Shown here: positions 19,461-29,786 of the stretch, in pieces
Layout: every line of letters begins with the position of its first letter
Numbering within the stretch: the stretch's first letter is position 1
NCBI GenBank assembly: GCA_037447655.1
Contig: JBBHKE010001973.1
Location: 1,207,954-1,271,953, forward strand
Source of the DNA: Zygnema cylindricum
Lineage: Eukaryota > Streptophyta > Zygnematophyceae > Zygnematales > Zygnemataceae
Direction: 5' to 3'
DNA: 64,000 nt
The notes under the pieces: generated by a model
Databases searched by the model: none
Told to the model about the DNA's origin: nothing
The model's input: only the letters and a program-made list of their open reading frames with translations
Position numbers and translations under genes: made by a program

Positions 19461-20399
19461 TAGTGGAACTAGACATAATTTCACTCACAGAAGCTTATCT
19501 AGAATCCTATTAAACAGCTGTTTTCTACGACTTACCAAATCTGATACAATGAACCAAGACTGCTTTAAACTATACCACAGTATAGAATATCACAAAGACT
19601 GACAACTCCCAAAGTTTCAGCTCAATTGATCCAACATACATCAAGATATGCAACTCACAGGTTTCCCAAAAAAAAACAGTCTGCAGATTACACAGTCTGG
19701 AAGTTTGGATACATAAAATATTCTACGTCCTAAGTCTTATACTCTTCACTCAGTTGTCCTACTACAAAGTGTTGTACCGCCGATACAAGTATTCCTAAAA
19801 GATACGTCCAAAATAACTAAATTGCCACTAAGGTCTAAGTGCTCCGGATCACGCTAAAACTAGTCTATCACTGTAGAATCAATATTACTGAGAATCCTAT
19901 ACACGTGATTTGTTCAAATACTTGTCGCCTAGCTTTGTGGCAATTGATTGGGTACATCCATTTGGCTGTTAAAGAACATCTGTTAGCAAGTCACTTAATT
20001 ATTCTCTTATGAATCTCGTCCGTTCACTTGATTCATATCAACCGTAGCAGCGCAGTCCAAATCATGATCACATTCAAATATCTGCGGCTTCGTAGCACCT
20101 ACGCTGTCTCATACCAAAAACAACCGCAGCTGTGTTTATCTTGTTCCGTAGCAACAACGTTGTCCTGTACCAAAATATCAGCAGTTGAGTTTGTCCCGTT
20201 GCACCGCAGGCTGCGTTCGTCCGTACAGACCATATCAAAAATAACCGCAGCTGCGCTTGTTCCATCTGCGTCGCAGCTGCGTTGTCGATATCATTCAAAA
20301 ACCTTGCACTATGCTTCAAGTGACGACGCGTGTCTATATAAATCTATTTTTCTGCCGTCCTATAAATTTGCGGAGACTTAAAGCTTTCCAAAAACAACA
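19461..20399 (-). mobile_element. Family-B LTR (B1), main part; shared between element C pol and B1 gag
   Basis: On the minus strand it starts TGTTGTTTTTGGAAAGC at 20399, next to the polypurine tract of the upstream pol gene, and runs to 19461, continuing at 8815-8773. It contains CGCAGCTGCG repeats (about 20040-20290). The gag start codon is at 19474-19476. It is 3' LTR-like for the pol at 20571 onward and 5' LTR-like (followed by PBS and gag) for B1, so two internal regions share one LTR. It differs from the LTR at the other end of element C. Confidence 0.85.
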
Positions 20400-20415
20400 C
20401 TCCCCTAAAGCTTTA
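20400..20415 (-). promoter_or_regulatory. Polypurine tract next to LTR B1
   Basis: The minus strand reads AAAGCTTTAGGGGAG directly before the TGTTG of the LTR, the usual plus-strand primer position. Confidence 0.75.
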
Positions 20416-20570
20416 GACTCAGTATGCCAGTGCAGCTTCGATGTCGAACTAGCGCAGCATCGCAGCATAACAACGTAGCAATTAAGCAAGTCACTTAGTC
20501 CCACTACATCCTCGTTGTTGGACTAGCGCAACATGGCAATATAGCAGTGCAACAACTCAACTATTCACTT

Positions 20571-22995
20571 AATCCCACTACGTCCGTGCAATACTTCAGC
20601 TTAGGAGCAGGAAGGGCTTTAGTGAGCATATCAGCCTCCATTTTTGCATCTAGCAAATAACATAATTTAATCACTCTAGAGAACACTTTTCTCTTACAAA
20701 TTGTAATCTTACATCCATGTGCTTGCTTTTGAAATGGTTCCTTGGGTTAGAAGCAATGGCAATGGCAGCGTGGTTATCACACCAGATCACCTGTGGACCA
20801 ACCTGCATGTATCCCAATTTTTGTAACATGGATTTCACCCATAGGAGTTCTTTGAGGGCCGAGCTTGCTGCCATATATTCCGACTCCATCGTCGATTGTG
20901 CCGTGACCTTTTGAAGTTTGTTGCTCCAACAGCAAGTCCCGTTCCCAATTTGCTGAACGAATCCCGTGGTAGATTTTCGACTCGGCATATCGCCATAGCT
21001 TGCATCACTCCATGTTTGCAGCTTCATTTCTCCTCCGCCTAGTGTGAGTTTGAGGTCTTTGGTTCTTGCCAAGTATCTTAAAACTCTTCTTGCTGCATCA
21101 CGGTCAAATTTCCTCAGATTTTCTAGACTTCTGCTTAGTACCCCAACTGCTGCAGCAATATCCGGACGGGTACAGTTCATGAAATAAATTAAACTTCCCA
21201 CTATTTGTCTGTAAGGTATCAGTGTCATAGGATCATCCTCCCCTGACTCAAAATTTTGAGTGACAATAACACCCGGTTCTGTTTCTTCCCCCTCTAACCT
21301 ATGCCGAAACTCCATTGGTGTTACACATCCTTTTGCCCCCCGCATTCCATATTCATCTAACATATTTCCAATAGCCTCTTTTTGAGTCAATTTTATTAAT
21401 CTGTTTTTCCTGTCCCTCTCTACCTGAATACCCAAAATATATTTTGCCTCACCGAGGTCTTTCATCTCGAACCGTGATTTCAAAGCTGTTTTAATTTTGT
21501 TAATTTCAGCCATTGATTTGCTCACTAATGGTAGATCATCTACGTATACCGCTATATATACTATTCCATCCTCACCTTGTAAGACATAGACTGAGTGATC
21601 AGAGCTTATCCTTTTAAAGCCTAGACCAGTTAAGAATTCATCAAGTTTTAGATTCCATTGCCTCGGGGCCTGTTTTAGGCCGTACAATGATTTTAGCAGT
21701 TTACATACTAAGTGCATTTTCCCTAGATCTGCATACATTTCAGGTTGCTGCATGTAAATGGTCTCCTCTAGTTCTCCATGCAAAAAGGCCGTCTTTACAT
21801 CCATTTGATGTATTTCCATATCTTCTATAGCAGCTAGAGATAGCAAAATCCTAACTGTTGGAAATCTTACAACAAGAGAAAAGGTTTCTTCAAAGTCAAT
21901 TCCTTCCTTTTGATTATAACCCTTTGCCACAAGTCTAGCCTTGTATCGTTCAATGGTATTATCTGGATTTAACTTCACCTTGAATACCCATTTGCTGCCG
22001 ATCGGTTTTCGATCTGGAGGAAGGTCCACAAGCTCCCATGTCTGAGCCTCCATGATTGAAGCCATCTCATCATTTATGGCTCTGACCCACCTTTCTTTCT
22101 CCGGACTGTCCATTGCCTCCGAGTATGACTGAGGCTCATCTGGATGAGAAAGCTTTGTTACCTTGCAAGCAGCCTGTTTTTTTTGAAGCCTTGTTCTTCT
22201 CCTCCGTCCTCCCTCAAAGTCCGAAGCTGGAATGGAGGGAAGTTTTGAATTCCTTCGAACTGTCTCATCAGCTCCCCTATCCATGGGAACCGGTTCTGAC
22301 TCCTTTTCCTCAAAGGGTGTAGGAATATGAGGAGATTCTGGTATATCTCCCCCATCTTTTATCCCCCCTAGATCTGCAATCATGTTTTCACTGGTGTCCC
22401 TTTTGGGAAGATCTAAGTCCTCCTCACTCTCGAACTCAAAGCTGATTCTGATTTTCTTAGTGTATTTGAAGGGATCAAAGGACTTCCATTCATCCATGAC
22501 AACTAGATGCTTTACCAGAATGATATCTTGTTTAGCTAAGTCATAGACTCTATAACCCTTGACATCCTCATCATATCCCACAAAATATCCAGGTTTCCCT
22601 TTAGCATCTAGTTTCCAGTTTTTCTTATCTGTGTCAAGACTGTAAACTTGACTACCGAATACTTTCAAGTGGGAAACATTCGGTTTCTTTCCAACCCACC
22701 TCTCATAAGGGGTCATTCCTTTAACAGCTGTGGTGAGGACTCTATTTTTAATGTAGTTAGCACAGTTCATGGCCCTTGCCCAAAATCTCCTTCCTATTTT
22801 CTTATCTGCCAACATGCAGCACACACTATCTCCCAAAGTCTGGTTTAACCTCTCAGCTACCCCATTTTGTTGTGGATTATTCGGTACAGTTTTATGATGC
22901 TGAACTCCCTCATCTCTCAAATAATCCTCAAACTGGTTAGAGGTGCACTCTCCCCCATTATCACTCCTTATTCTATTAATGGTGGTTCCGTGCAA
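20571..22995 (-). pseudogene. Copia element C: integrase C-half, reverse transcriptase and RNase H
   Basis: This 774-residue open frame (22995-20671) is nearly intact. The integrase core has Asp in RIRSDNGGE and Glu in PQQNGVAER, completing D,D(35)E. A variable acidic linker follows, then Ty1/copia RT with WVFKVKLN, the [11 protein letters not shown] block and the catalytic YVDDL box near 21540. RNase H has STMESEYMAASSALKELLWV. A one-base loss near 20688 (four T where element B2 has five) ends the frame early; the true C-terminus (LSE, stop at 20571) lies in another frame. The first stop is a TAG (Trp codon in relatives) between integrase halves at about 23002. From about 22056 downward the DNA is nearly identical to element B2; upstream it is not. 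Confidence 0.9.
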
Positions 22996-23004
22996 CTTCT
23001 CACT

Positions 23005-23961
23005 CTAAGCTTTGTATTCTTTAAAGTATTTTGGTGTTTCAGACTTTGTTTTCAGGAAGTACACTCTAGAATATCTGGACCAATCATCGGTAATTGTCAA
23101 TATATACCTCTTTCCTCCAACCGAAGGCACCCTAGCTGGTCCCCTGATATCTGTGTGGACTAGATCCAGTACTTTCTCACCTCTATATGTGGCACTTTTG
23201 GGAAAGGGAAGTCTGTGAGCCTTACCTTGGGCACAGCCACTACAGTCATCCATCATCTCATTATCCCCAAACTGAATGCCCTCTACTACACCCAGCTTCT
23301 TCATTTCCCTCAGTCTATCAAAATGCACATGTCCTAAACGCTTATGCCAGATCATCAAGCTCGGAACACCACCATAGTAAACACTCTTCTTTTCATTACT
23401 TAGATTAAGCCTAAACATTCCTTGGCTACCCTTATCAGCTGTGAAGTAGAATTCATCTCCATACTTAGCTGTAAAGACTCCCTTTCTAGTGAAGGTATCA
23501 AAATCCTTGTCATCTAATACAGAAGTAGACACAAGATTCTTACTCAACTGAGGAATGTAGAGCACATCTGAGAAGGTGAGAATAGAGGTCTTACCCTCCA
23601 CTAAGACTTTCAGATCTACATATCCCACTAGATCTGTGGTAACTACTCTCCCATCCCCATACTCTATTTCCACAGTAGGGATCTTTCTTAGCTTAGTGAA
23701 GAGGTGCCTGTCACGACACATATGCATGGATGCACTTGAGTCGATGATCCATCCCTCCTCTGGTGCTTCCCGAATGGCTCCAAGGGCACACTTTTGTTTT
23801 CGAGGGATCTCCTTCTCCTCTAGATTCTCGTCAAGAAGGAGCTCCCCATCTTCCTCCTCGGAGGACTCGTCCTCCTCGGTCTCTCCTTTCACTCGTGTGA
23901 CCACAAGTGCTTTCTTCTTCCCTCCGGAAGAACCACCTCCACGATTTTCTTGGAGCCTCAT
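23005..23961 (-). pseudogene. Copia element C: protease, GAG-pre-integrase zinc domain and integrase start
   Basis: This is the same frame as the downstream pol. After an acidic segment (ETEEDESSEEEDGELLLDEN) comes the protease box WIIDSSASMHMC, where the active-site Gly of DSG is replaced by Ser; related element A keeps VDSGAS. Then comes the HHCC zinc domain (WHKRLGHVHF, later CSGCAQGKAH) and the first integrase strand with catalytic Asp (LTITDDWSRYSRVYFLK). The frame ends at the TAG near 23002. The polyprotein is broken only by single stops, so this copy is relatively young. Confidence 0.88.
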
Positions 23962-24900
23962 CTCTCATAGCTTGATGCAATCAGCTATGAAGTGCCGCGG
24001 CTTTTTGCAGAAATGACAAAGCCCCTTTTGAGTCCTCGGTTCTCCAGATTGATTTTTTTCCCCTTTGAAGCTGTGGTACGGCTTTTTCGAATCCTTCCTC
24101 CACCGGTCAATTCCGGCAGCCAGAGCTTGCATGCTTTTTCCTCCTCTTTGGATCTCAATAGTGTTTTCCTGTACAAGTATCATTCGAACCATGGTGCTCC
24201 ACTTCCAAGCACTATCATCCATTTGTTACACTCGGTACACTATATTTTCATACTCCTCCGGCAACTTCTTGATGAGAGTGTTAACTTTCATCTTCATAGT
24301 GCCTGTCTATCCGGCACTCTCCATCTCCATGTATAGACAAAAGAGATCGATGCAATAGTCCAACATCTTTCCTCCTTTGAAAGTGTAACCGATCAGCCTT
24401 TGCTCAGCCAGCTGAAGCTCTTGAATGGTGCCAGCTCTATAGATCTCCACTAAGGTCATCCACAACTCCTCAACCTTGAAGATTTGAAGGTGAGAAGTTG
24501 CCAACGCTTGGGTGAGGTGCCTCAAAATGAAGTGCCTTGCATTCATGTTGGTGTACTCCCACATCTAAATGTCGTTTTCCTCGGTCTTCACGGCTACCGC
24601 TCCAGGTGCCATGGCAATAGGAGTGAGAGGTGTCTCCTTTTCTTTCCCTTTTACGGACACACTGCTGTCCCCATCATCTCTCTCCTCCGTTGGAGCAGAT
24701 TCTGCTGCAGAAAGCCTCACTCTTCCAAACCGTGGTGGAGTTCCTTGAGATGGACGTTTCACTTGTCCACTAACAAAACCCCAGTATCGTTTCTCACATA
24801 ATGCCCCTCTCATCATAGCTTCCCAGTAAATGAACCCAGATCCGTTGAATATGGGTACCCTAAAGGGTGGGCCCATAACCTGCAATTCTGTGTCCTCCAT
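23962..24900 (-). pseudogene. Copia element C: gag with CCHC knuckle; start codon inside the LTR
   Basis: The gag begins at Met 24900, which lies inside the LTR (LTR ends 24881), and reads MEDTELQVMGPPFRVPIFNG through the primer-binding site. A UBN2/copia-gag-like body follows (LWMTLVEIYRAGTIQELQLA, then EYENIVYRV) and a CCHC knuckle, CHFCKKPRHFIADC, near 23970-24010. One frame runs the whole way with single stops near 24563, 24304, 24226 and 23962. Copia gag packages the RNA in cytoplasmic particles. Family A gags are close relatives. Confidence 0.85.
24867..24880 (-). promoter_or_regulatory. Half-tRNA primer-binding site of element C
   Basis: The minus strand reads GGTTATGGGCCCAC right after the LTR end TTGCA. 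This matches the copia-type internal initiator tRNA-Met primer site. It is coding: CA of the LTR plus G gives Gln, then Val-Met-Gly-Pro. Confidence 0.8.
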
Positions 24901-25876
24901 TTAGACCAAGAATGAGGAAGCCTCTAGGTAGTTTTTGACTAACCCACTTTCAACGAAAGCAACTGCTATCCTAGCAGATAAATGGATAACTTGACTGCAC
25001 CCCTGTGCAGTCTGGACTCCCCTGAGTCCACAATAAAAGAATCACTGAAAACGCCTTACCAGGCCATTAATTATCAGGCGACAAAGATGCCAATATTTAT
25101 ACAAGCTTGTTGGGAGAGAGGCGGCTACCTCCTTAATCCACTAAGTCCCAAACCCTCTCACAACCCCTATCTACTGAAATACGGGACCAATCAGAAGACT
25201 GTATAGTACAGAAAAGTACCATGGCCGATGTACTTTCTGTACGGCTTGTGTACGACAAGGCCATGGAATGGACGCATGTCTCCTCCGGAAACATCCTCAC
25301 GCTCCCCAGGATTCCGGCTTCCCAATGACATATTGCCACGTGTCGCCAGGTTATGTTACATCCGCAAACCGCCAAAGCGGTTATTTCATGATCTCGGTGA
25401 TGATGTGAGCCTTCGGATCTTAAGTCGGCTTTAGTTCCCGCCGTTCAAAAAAAATTTCCGGTACATTTGTTTCGTGCGCATTTAATTTCCCAACTAGTTT
25501 CTATGTATCCTATTTGTAATTCCGTTAATTGGATTAGTTGTCTATCTATTGTTTAAATAGCTATTGAGCCCTATGTATCCTAACGGACTACTACGACAAA
25601 CTGGTAAGGGTTGACGGCTACGCCTCGCCCTATTGGTCGGAGGTTCGAGTCTTGCCGGACTCAACCCTTTTTGGTTGAGAGTGACTTCGGTCACTCTTAA
25701 GCCCTGCCTATGGAGCTAAGCAGCCATGGCTCCACCGCCCTCTCTCTCCTTCAGTGACTACAACAAGTATGGGGGTCAGAGACAGAAGGTGGAGGCAAGC
25801 TGCCTCTACTCTTCTTTTCTTTCTTATTTTAATTAAGACTTAGAAAATACCTTCCCTAAATCTAGTGATTTCAACA
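24881..25876 (-). mobile_element. 5' LTR of copia element C
   Basis: It runs on the minus strand from TGTTGAAATC (25876) to AATTGCA (24881), 996 bp. It contains repeated GTAC words near 25200-25255 and an antisense tRNA-like segment (25600-25670). It inserted into a family-E LTR whose remainder starts at 25877. The LTR at the other end of element C (20399) is of a different family. Confidence 0.85.
25600..25670 (+). other. tRNA-like segment antisense to LTR C
   Basis: Box-A-like GGTAAGGGTTGACGG and box-B-like GGTTCGAGTCT are spaced as in a tRNA gene, but the arms pair poorly. Equivalent segments occur in the E and A LTRs. Confidence 0.5.
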
Positions 25877-26507
25877 CCTCAAACACGCTAAGTCCCTAAA
25901 CTCGTACTCACAACTACCTACTACTGCACCGTATACCAATGAAAAGAGTGTATAGTAGAAGAAGGTATAGTGGCCGATTATACTTCTTGTATGCTTATTG
26001 TACAATATGGCCTTCTAGTTGACACTTATCAGCTTGGAAGCCAACGTTCCTCCTCCCATCTTTTGTGGCATCCAATGATGTGGTGCCACGTAGCACGTCG
26101 CGGCGCCAAGTTTGAAAGCCGCCAGAGATTCAGCCGGGTTTGGCAGCGGTGATGACGTCCGTCGAATCATTTATTTTACATTATTAGATTTGCGCCTGCG
26201 AGCGGTGTTGTCTATATGTGTTGTTTCTTCAATTTGGCATGTTTCTATAAAAGTGACGTTAAGTGACTTTTTAATTAAACATACCGAAGCACAGAATTGT
26301 ATCATTTCGTTAACGCCTTAATGGATAAGGCCTACGTAGATCGTAGACCTAGGATTAAATCCGGTCTAGGGCATCAATTTGGTCATCTTTCTGTCTGCTT
26401 CCTTGTTTGCTATATATTTTTGAATATGGGGGCAACCATGGTGACTTTCTCTCTCTTCTCTCTAAAGTCTTAATTAAGAATTGGATATTAATTACTTATT
26501 TTCAACA
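25877..26507 (-). mobile_element. Family-E LTR fragment (E2)
   Basis: On the minus strand it starts TGTTGAAAATAAG at 26507. It matches the plus-strand LTR at 45067-46183, for example CCTCAAACACG..TAAGTCC and GTGCCACGTAGCAC-like words. It is cut at 25877 by LTR C. It carries a tRNA-like segment at 26311-26374 (ATGGATAAGGC, then AGGATTAAATCC), antisense to the LTR. No internal region follows it. Confidence 0.75.
26311..26374 (+). other. tRNA-like segment antisense to LTR E2
   Basis: TTAACGCCTTAATGGATAAG resembles a D-arm with box A. A T-arm-like AGGATTAAATCC follows, and the spacing suits a tRNA. It is too divergent to call a functional tRNA gene. Confidence 0.5.
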
Positions 26508-27801
26508 TAAATTCTAACTGATTCTGCCTAATGAACAAGGCTGCATCCTCGTTGCTTGTGGCAAAGCACCTGTCTATCAAGTGGTCGCCATGCGTTGCAC
26601 ATATACTACACTTGATGTTGAAAGATTGGAGTAGGTTGGCATTTGTCTCGAAACTTGTCTGAGAGGCAAAATAAGTTATAAAATTAATCACTAATCATAG
26701 CATGAGTGTAGCCTTGTTGAATAAAATTTCTCATCTTCGACTTCTAAAACATGGAGAGACTAGGTTCGCTACAAATTTTATTATGCTCGAGAGGTTATTA
26801 GACGTGAAAGAGAGTCTGGAGCGCTTGATGTTTGATGTCAAATTCAAAGAATGGGCGGGCAAGCTTATGAACAAGACAGAAGGGGCTAAAATTATGTGCT
26901 TTATAATGAGCACAGAGTTTTGGGTTAGAGTGACATTCTGAGCACGAAGTTTTGGTTAAAGTGACATAGGCCGTGTCAATTTTATAATCTGTGGTGCAGG
27001 TGATGAGAGAATCCGTGGTGCGGTTGATGAGGGACTGCGACAAAGGTGGCCCAAATGTGGGGAAGGTTTACCAAGGTTCTTACACCACTGGACAGTTTTT
27101 GGATAATTTAGCTTGCTTGGAGGATATAATATTTATGATGGAATTCAGATTTTGGATAAGTTGAAGACACTCTGGTTAGCGTGGTGGAAAATGGCACATA
27201 GCCCTATATATGCGGCTGGCTTTGTACTCGATCCGAAATTTCAAAGTCGTGCATATGGGCAGGGTGCAAACGTGACAATAAAAGAAGGTTTTCAGATAAT
27301 GTAGGAGCGGATTTTTCCAAATCTAGAAGAGCAAGAAGATGCCCGCATAGAGTTATCAAAATATAGAAGTTTTGAGGGAGTTTTTGGTAGGGAAGTGACA
27401 ATATCTTGTGCAAAGTAGATGTCAACGTGAAAATGGTGGCAAGAGTTTGGGTGTGCCACCCATATGTTGTAGAAAACCCCTATCTTGTAGAAGGTGACAA
27501 TAAAAATACTTACTTTCACAATGTTGAGCTGTTAGCTCATGTGAGCGAAATTGGTCAACATATGACCGAAATTGGTCAACATATGACCATATTCTCTCTA
27601 AGAAAAGAAATAGATTAACGGCTAAAAGGGCTAATGATCTGGTATGGGTCTTCGCTACTCTTTTATTGTTAAAGAATACTAAGGATGCTAGCTATAGAGA
27701 GGACATGATAGCATGGGAAGAAGAGGAAGGGGAGTTAGGGGAAGAGGATTTGGATGAATACATCGTGGAATTTGACGTAGGGGAAGATGATCAAGAGTAA
27801 A
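26508..27801 (+). pseudogene. hAT-superfamily transposase relic (DUF659-type)
   Basis: A plus-strand frame gives WSPCVAHILHLMLKDWSRLA, the hAT motif with conserved CxxH, then stops, then KHGETRFATNFIMLERLLDV (TRFAT block). After frame changes come WWKMAHSPIYAAGFVLDPKF and, at the end, RNRLTAKRANDLVWVFATLL with an acidic tail to a stop at 27801. These are the central RNase H-like part and the C-terminal dimerisation part of plant-type hAT transposases. At least six stops or shifts make it dead. The N-terminal BED/first-Asp region is not visible; the left side is cut by LTR E2 and no hAT ends or 8-bp duplication were found. Confidence 0.82.
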
Positions 27802-28033
27802 TATAAATGAGAGAGATATATGTTTATTTATTTTTAATTTATGTGGCTAAGGGTGTCAGCTTTGAAGAGACAAAATAGAATGCGAATAAAAGGAAGGGGG
27901 GATAAAGGGAAAAAACTCGGGTGAAGACATAAGGGACTTCAATGTAGGGTAAAGAGATTTAGAGTAGAGATAGATGAAAGATATGTATTTCTGGTTTTGG
28001 ATTAATGTTATCCTACTTTTTTTTATATCAAGC
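27802..28033. other. Spacer between hAT relic and gypsy LTR
   Basis: Nothing coding is seen. It contains two diverged copies of a GAAGATGATCAAGAGTAAAT / AAGAGATTTAGAGTAGAGAT type segment (near 27785 and 27955), suggesting a small duplication. Confidence 0.4.
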
Positions 28034-29007
28034 TGTAACAGTAATAGTGGGTCGAAATTATTTGTAAATGGGTATTTAAGTGTTACGAATATAAAGTTTT
28101 GAATTTGATAGACGTCCACGAAAGAATCGCACGATTTAGGGTATTATTTTAGAAGATATAGTGATTGGTGTATTTAGGCGACAGTGCGAAGTCAAAATAA
28201 CGAATGGGTGTTCATTCTAACGAGTGAAGGTTCAAACTAGCCGCGGAATTTAAGGCGTACGTTTATAAAAAACCAAACGAAATCAATATTTCATTAGGTA
28301 CGCACGATAGTTTGTTTCGTACAATTTTTAGTACAAAACGTCACTTTCACTTTATAGAATTTTGTATGAAGTTTCGCGTGCAAAATTTACGACGCACGTT
28401 CGTGCGAAGTCGCGTTTCGTTTGTCACACATTTTTGCACGTAAATGTTACGTAGTGAAAAGTAGCGTTTGATTTGTTAGTAAATCTTACGTAGTTAGTAA
28501 GAGATTTGGCACGCTTTTGCATTGGTCAATCTGAGTCCTTGCTAATCAATGATTGGCCCAAGTAAAACCTGTTCAACAGAGCGTTGACTCTTGCCTATCT
28601 AGTCAAGGGCGATGATGGATAAATAGCAAAGTCTAAGAGGAGAGTAAACATCTTTTCCTTTGAAAAAGTTTGTGGAAATTCTGCTTGATCGTGGTCTTGA
28701 GCGATTAAAACCAAATTGGAGCAATGGCATTTTTGCACTGAAACCTCTTACAAACTAATTAGTGTTTTAGTAGTTAAGAGATAGAATTATTAAGGTTGGA
28801 GAGTAGTGGAAAACAATTTAAAAATAATGGTTGAGCCACGAGGGCAAGACCAAGCTAATGTTATGTGGACAAAAACTTATTCTAATTTAAAGTTTATCCT
28901 TATGTGAGTGCTTTCCAATGTGGATGTGTATTTCCCAATGTGTGGAATGTGTGGTTAAAATTGGTTGTAGTAATAGGATTTGTTGAGAAGTAGGAGATCC
29001 TATTACA
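28034..29007 (+). repeat. 5' LTR of the gypsy element
   Basis: Begins TGTAACAGTAATAGTGG and ends CCTATTACA. Near 28275 it holds the empty version of the site that carries a miniature element in the 3' LTR. Confidence 0.9.
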
Positions 29008-29009
29008 TA

Positions 29010-29026
29010 TGGTATCGGAGCTTTGG
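29010..29026 (+). promoter_or_regulatory. Primer-binding site of the gypsy element
   Basis: TGGTATCGGAGCTTTGG lies two bases after the LTR. It matches the common initiator tRNA-Met 3'-end PBS (TGGTATCAGAGC...) with one change, so a full-length tRNA 3' end is the primer, unlike the copia elements here. Confidence 0.85.
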
Positions 29027-29780
29027 TTAGAAACTAATGAGAAGTTTTCTCACCCGAAAATCGACTGCCATGATCGGTGAGGGTGCTCTAACCTGTGTCG
29101 GTGAAACCACAATGTGAAGTGGTAGGGGATTGGAGGGAAACTAAGTGACTACACTACTAGCGGCCGCTGGTTAGATGTGGGGTGTGCTTAGGTCCCAACG
29201 ACTCAGGCGTGGTGGGCAGTGTAACCACCACTGAAGCTCACTCCAATTACTTGGGGGCCAAACAAACTTGTTTTCTACTAGCAATAATTCATGTGTAGAG
29301 CAAGGGCTTCAAGCCATAAAGGGCGAGGATTTGCGATTAGATTTGAAAAGATCTTGGTGTAGTGGGAAATGGGGAATTCGCTAATAGAGGAGAAGGAAAG
29401 TGGAGTACTTTACTTCTTCAAAAGCAAAGAAGTCCAGAAATGACTCAAAACTTTTCAAACCCTAAAACGTTACCTTTAATTGTTTTCAATTTTGCTGTTG
29501 CAAAGTTTGTGGTTAAATTTTACCTTTGAGAGCTTTCAGTTTTGCGGTTGTAAAATTTGAGGGGAAACTTTTGACCTTTCTATTTCAATGTTTTGGAAAA
29601 TTGAATTTTCACTAATTTATTTTTAATGTTTATTAGATTTTTTCGGATTTTGATATCTTTCAAAAGATTTGTTAAAGGAAGTTTGTCTTGGATTGGAGAA
29701 ATCAGAGGACTTCAACTATAATGCAAACTCTTTTGGATAATTATATTATTCCTTTTTTTTTTACTGCTTGATTTCATTGT
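29027..29780 (+). other. Gypsy 5' leader
   Basis: This is a non-coding leader of about 750 bases with an imperfect repeat (TTTTGCTGTTGCAAAGTTTG versus TTTTGCGGTTGTAAAATTTG, near 29490 and 29540). No ORF is credible. Confidence 0.5.
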
Positions 29781-29786
29781 GTGATA

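Noticed and set aside
19461-20399. Interpreting this LTR as the matching 3' LTR of element C
   Set aside because: Its sequence is family B and does not match C's 5' LTR at 24881-25876. It is also followed by a PBS and gag of another element.
20717-20914. Plus-strand ORF also seen at 37707-37904
   Set aside because: It is duplicated only because it is antisense to the conserved RNase H region of two related copia elements.
23000-24900. Reassigned stop codons in the single-frame gag-pol of element C
   Set aside because: TAG, TAA and TGA all occur as interruptions at non-equivalent places, and other elements show frameshifts too; ordinary decay explains it.
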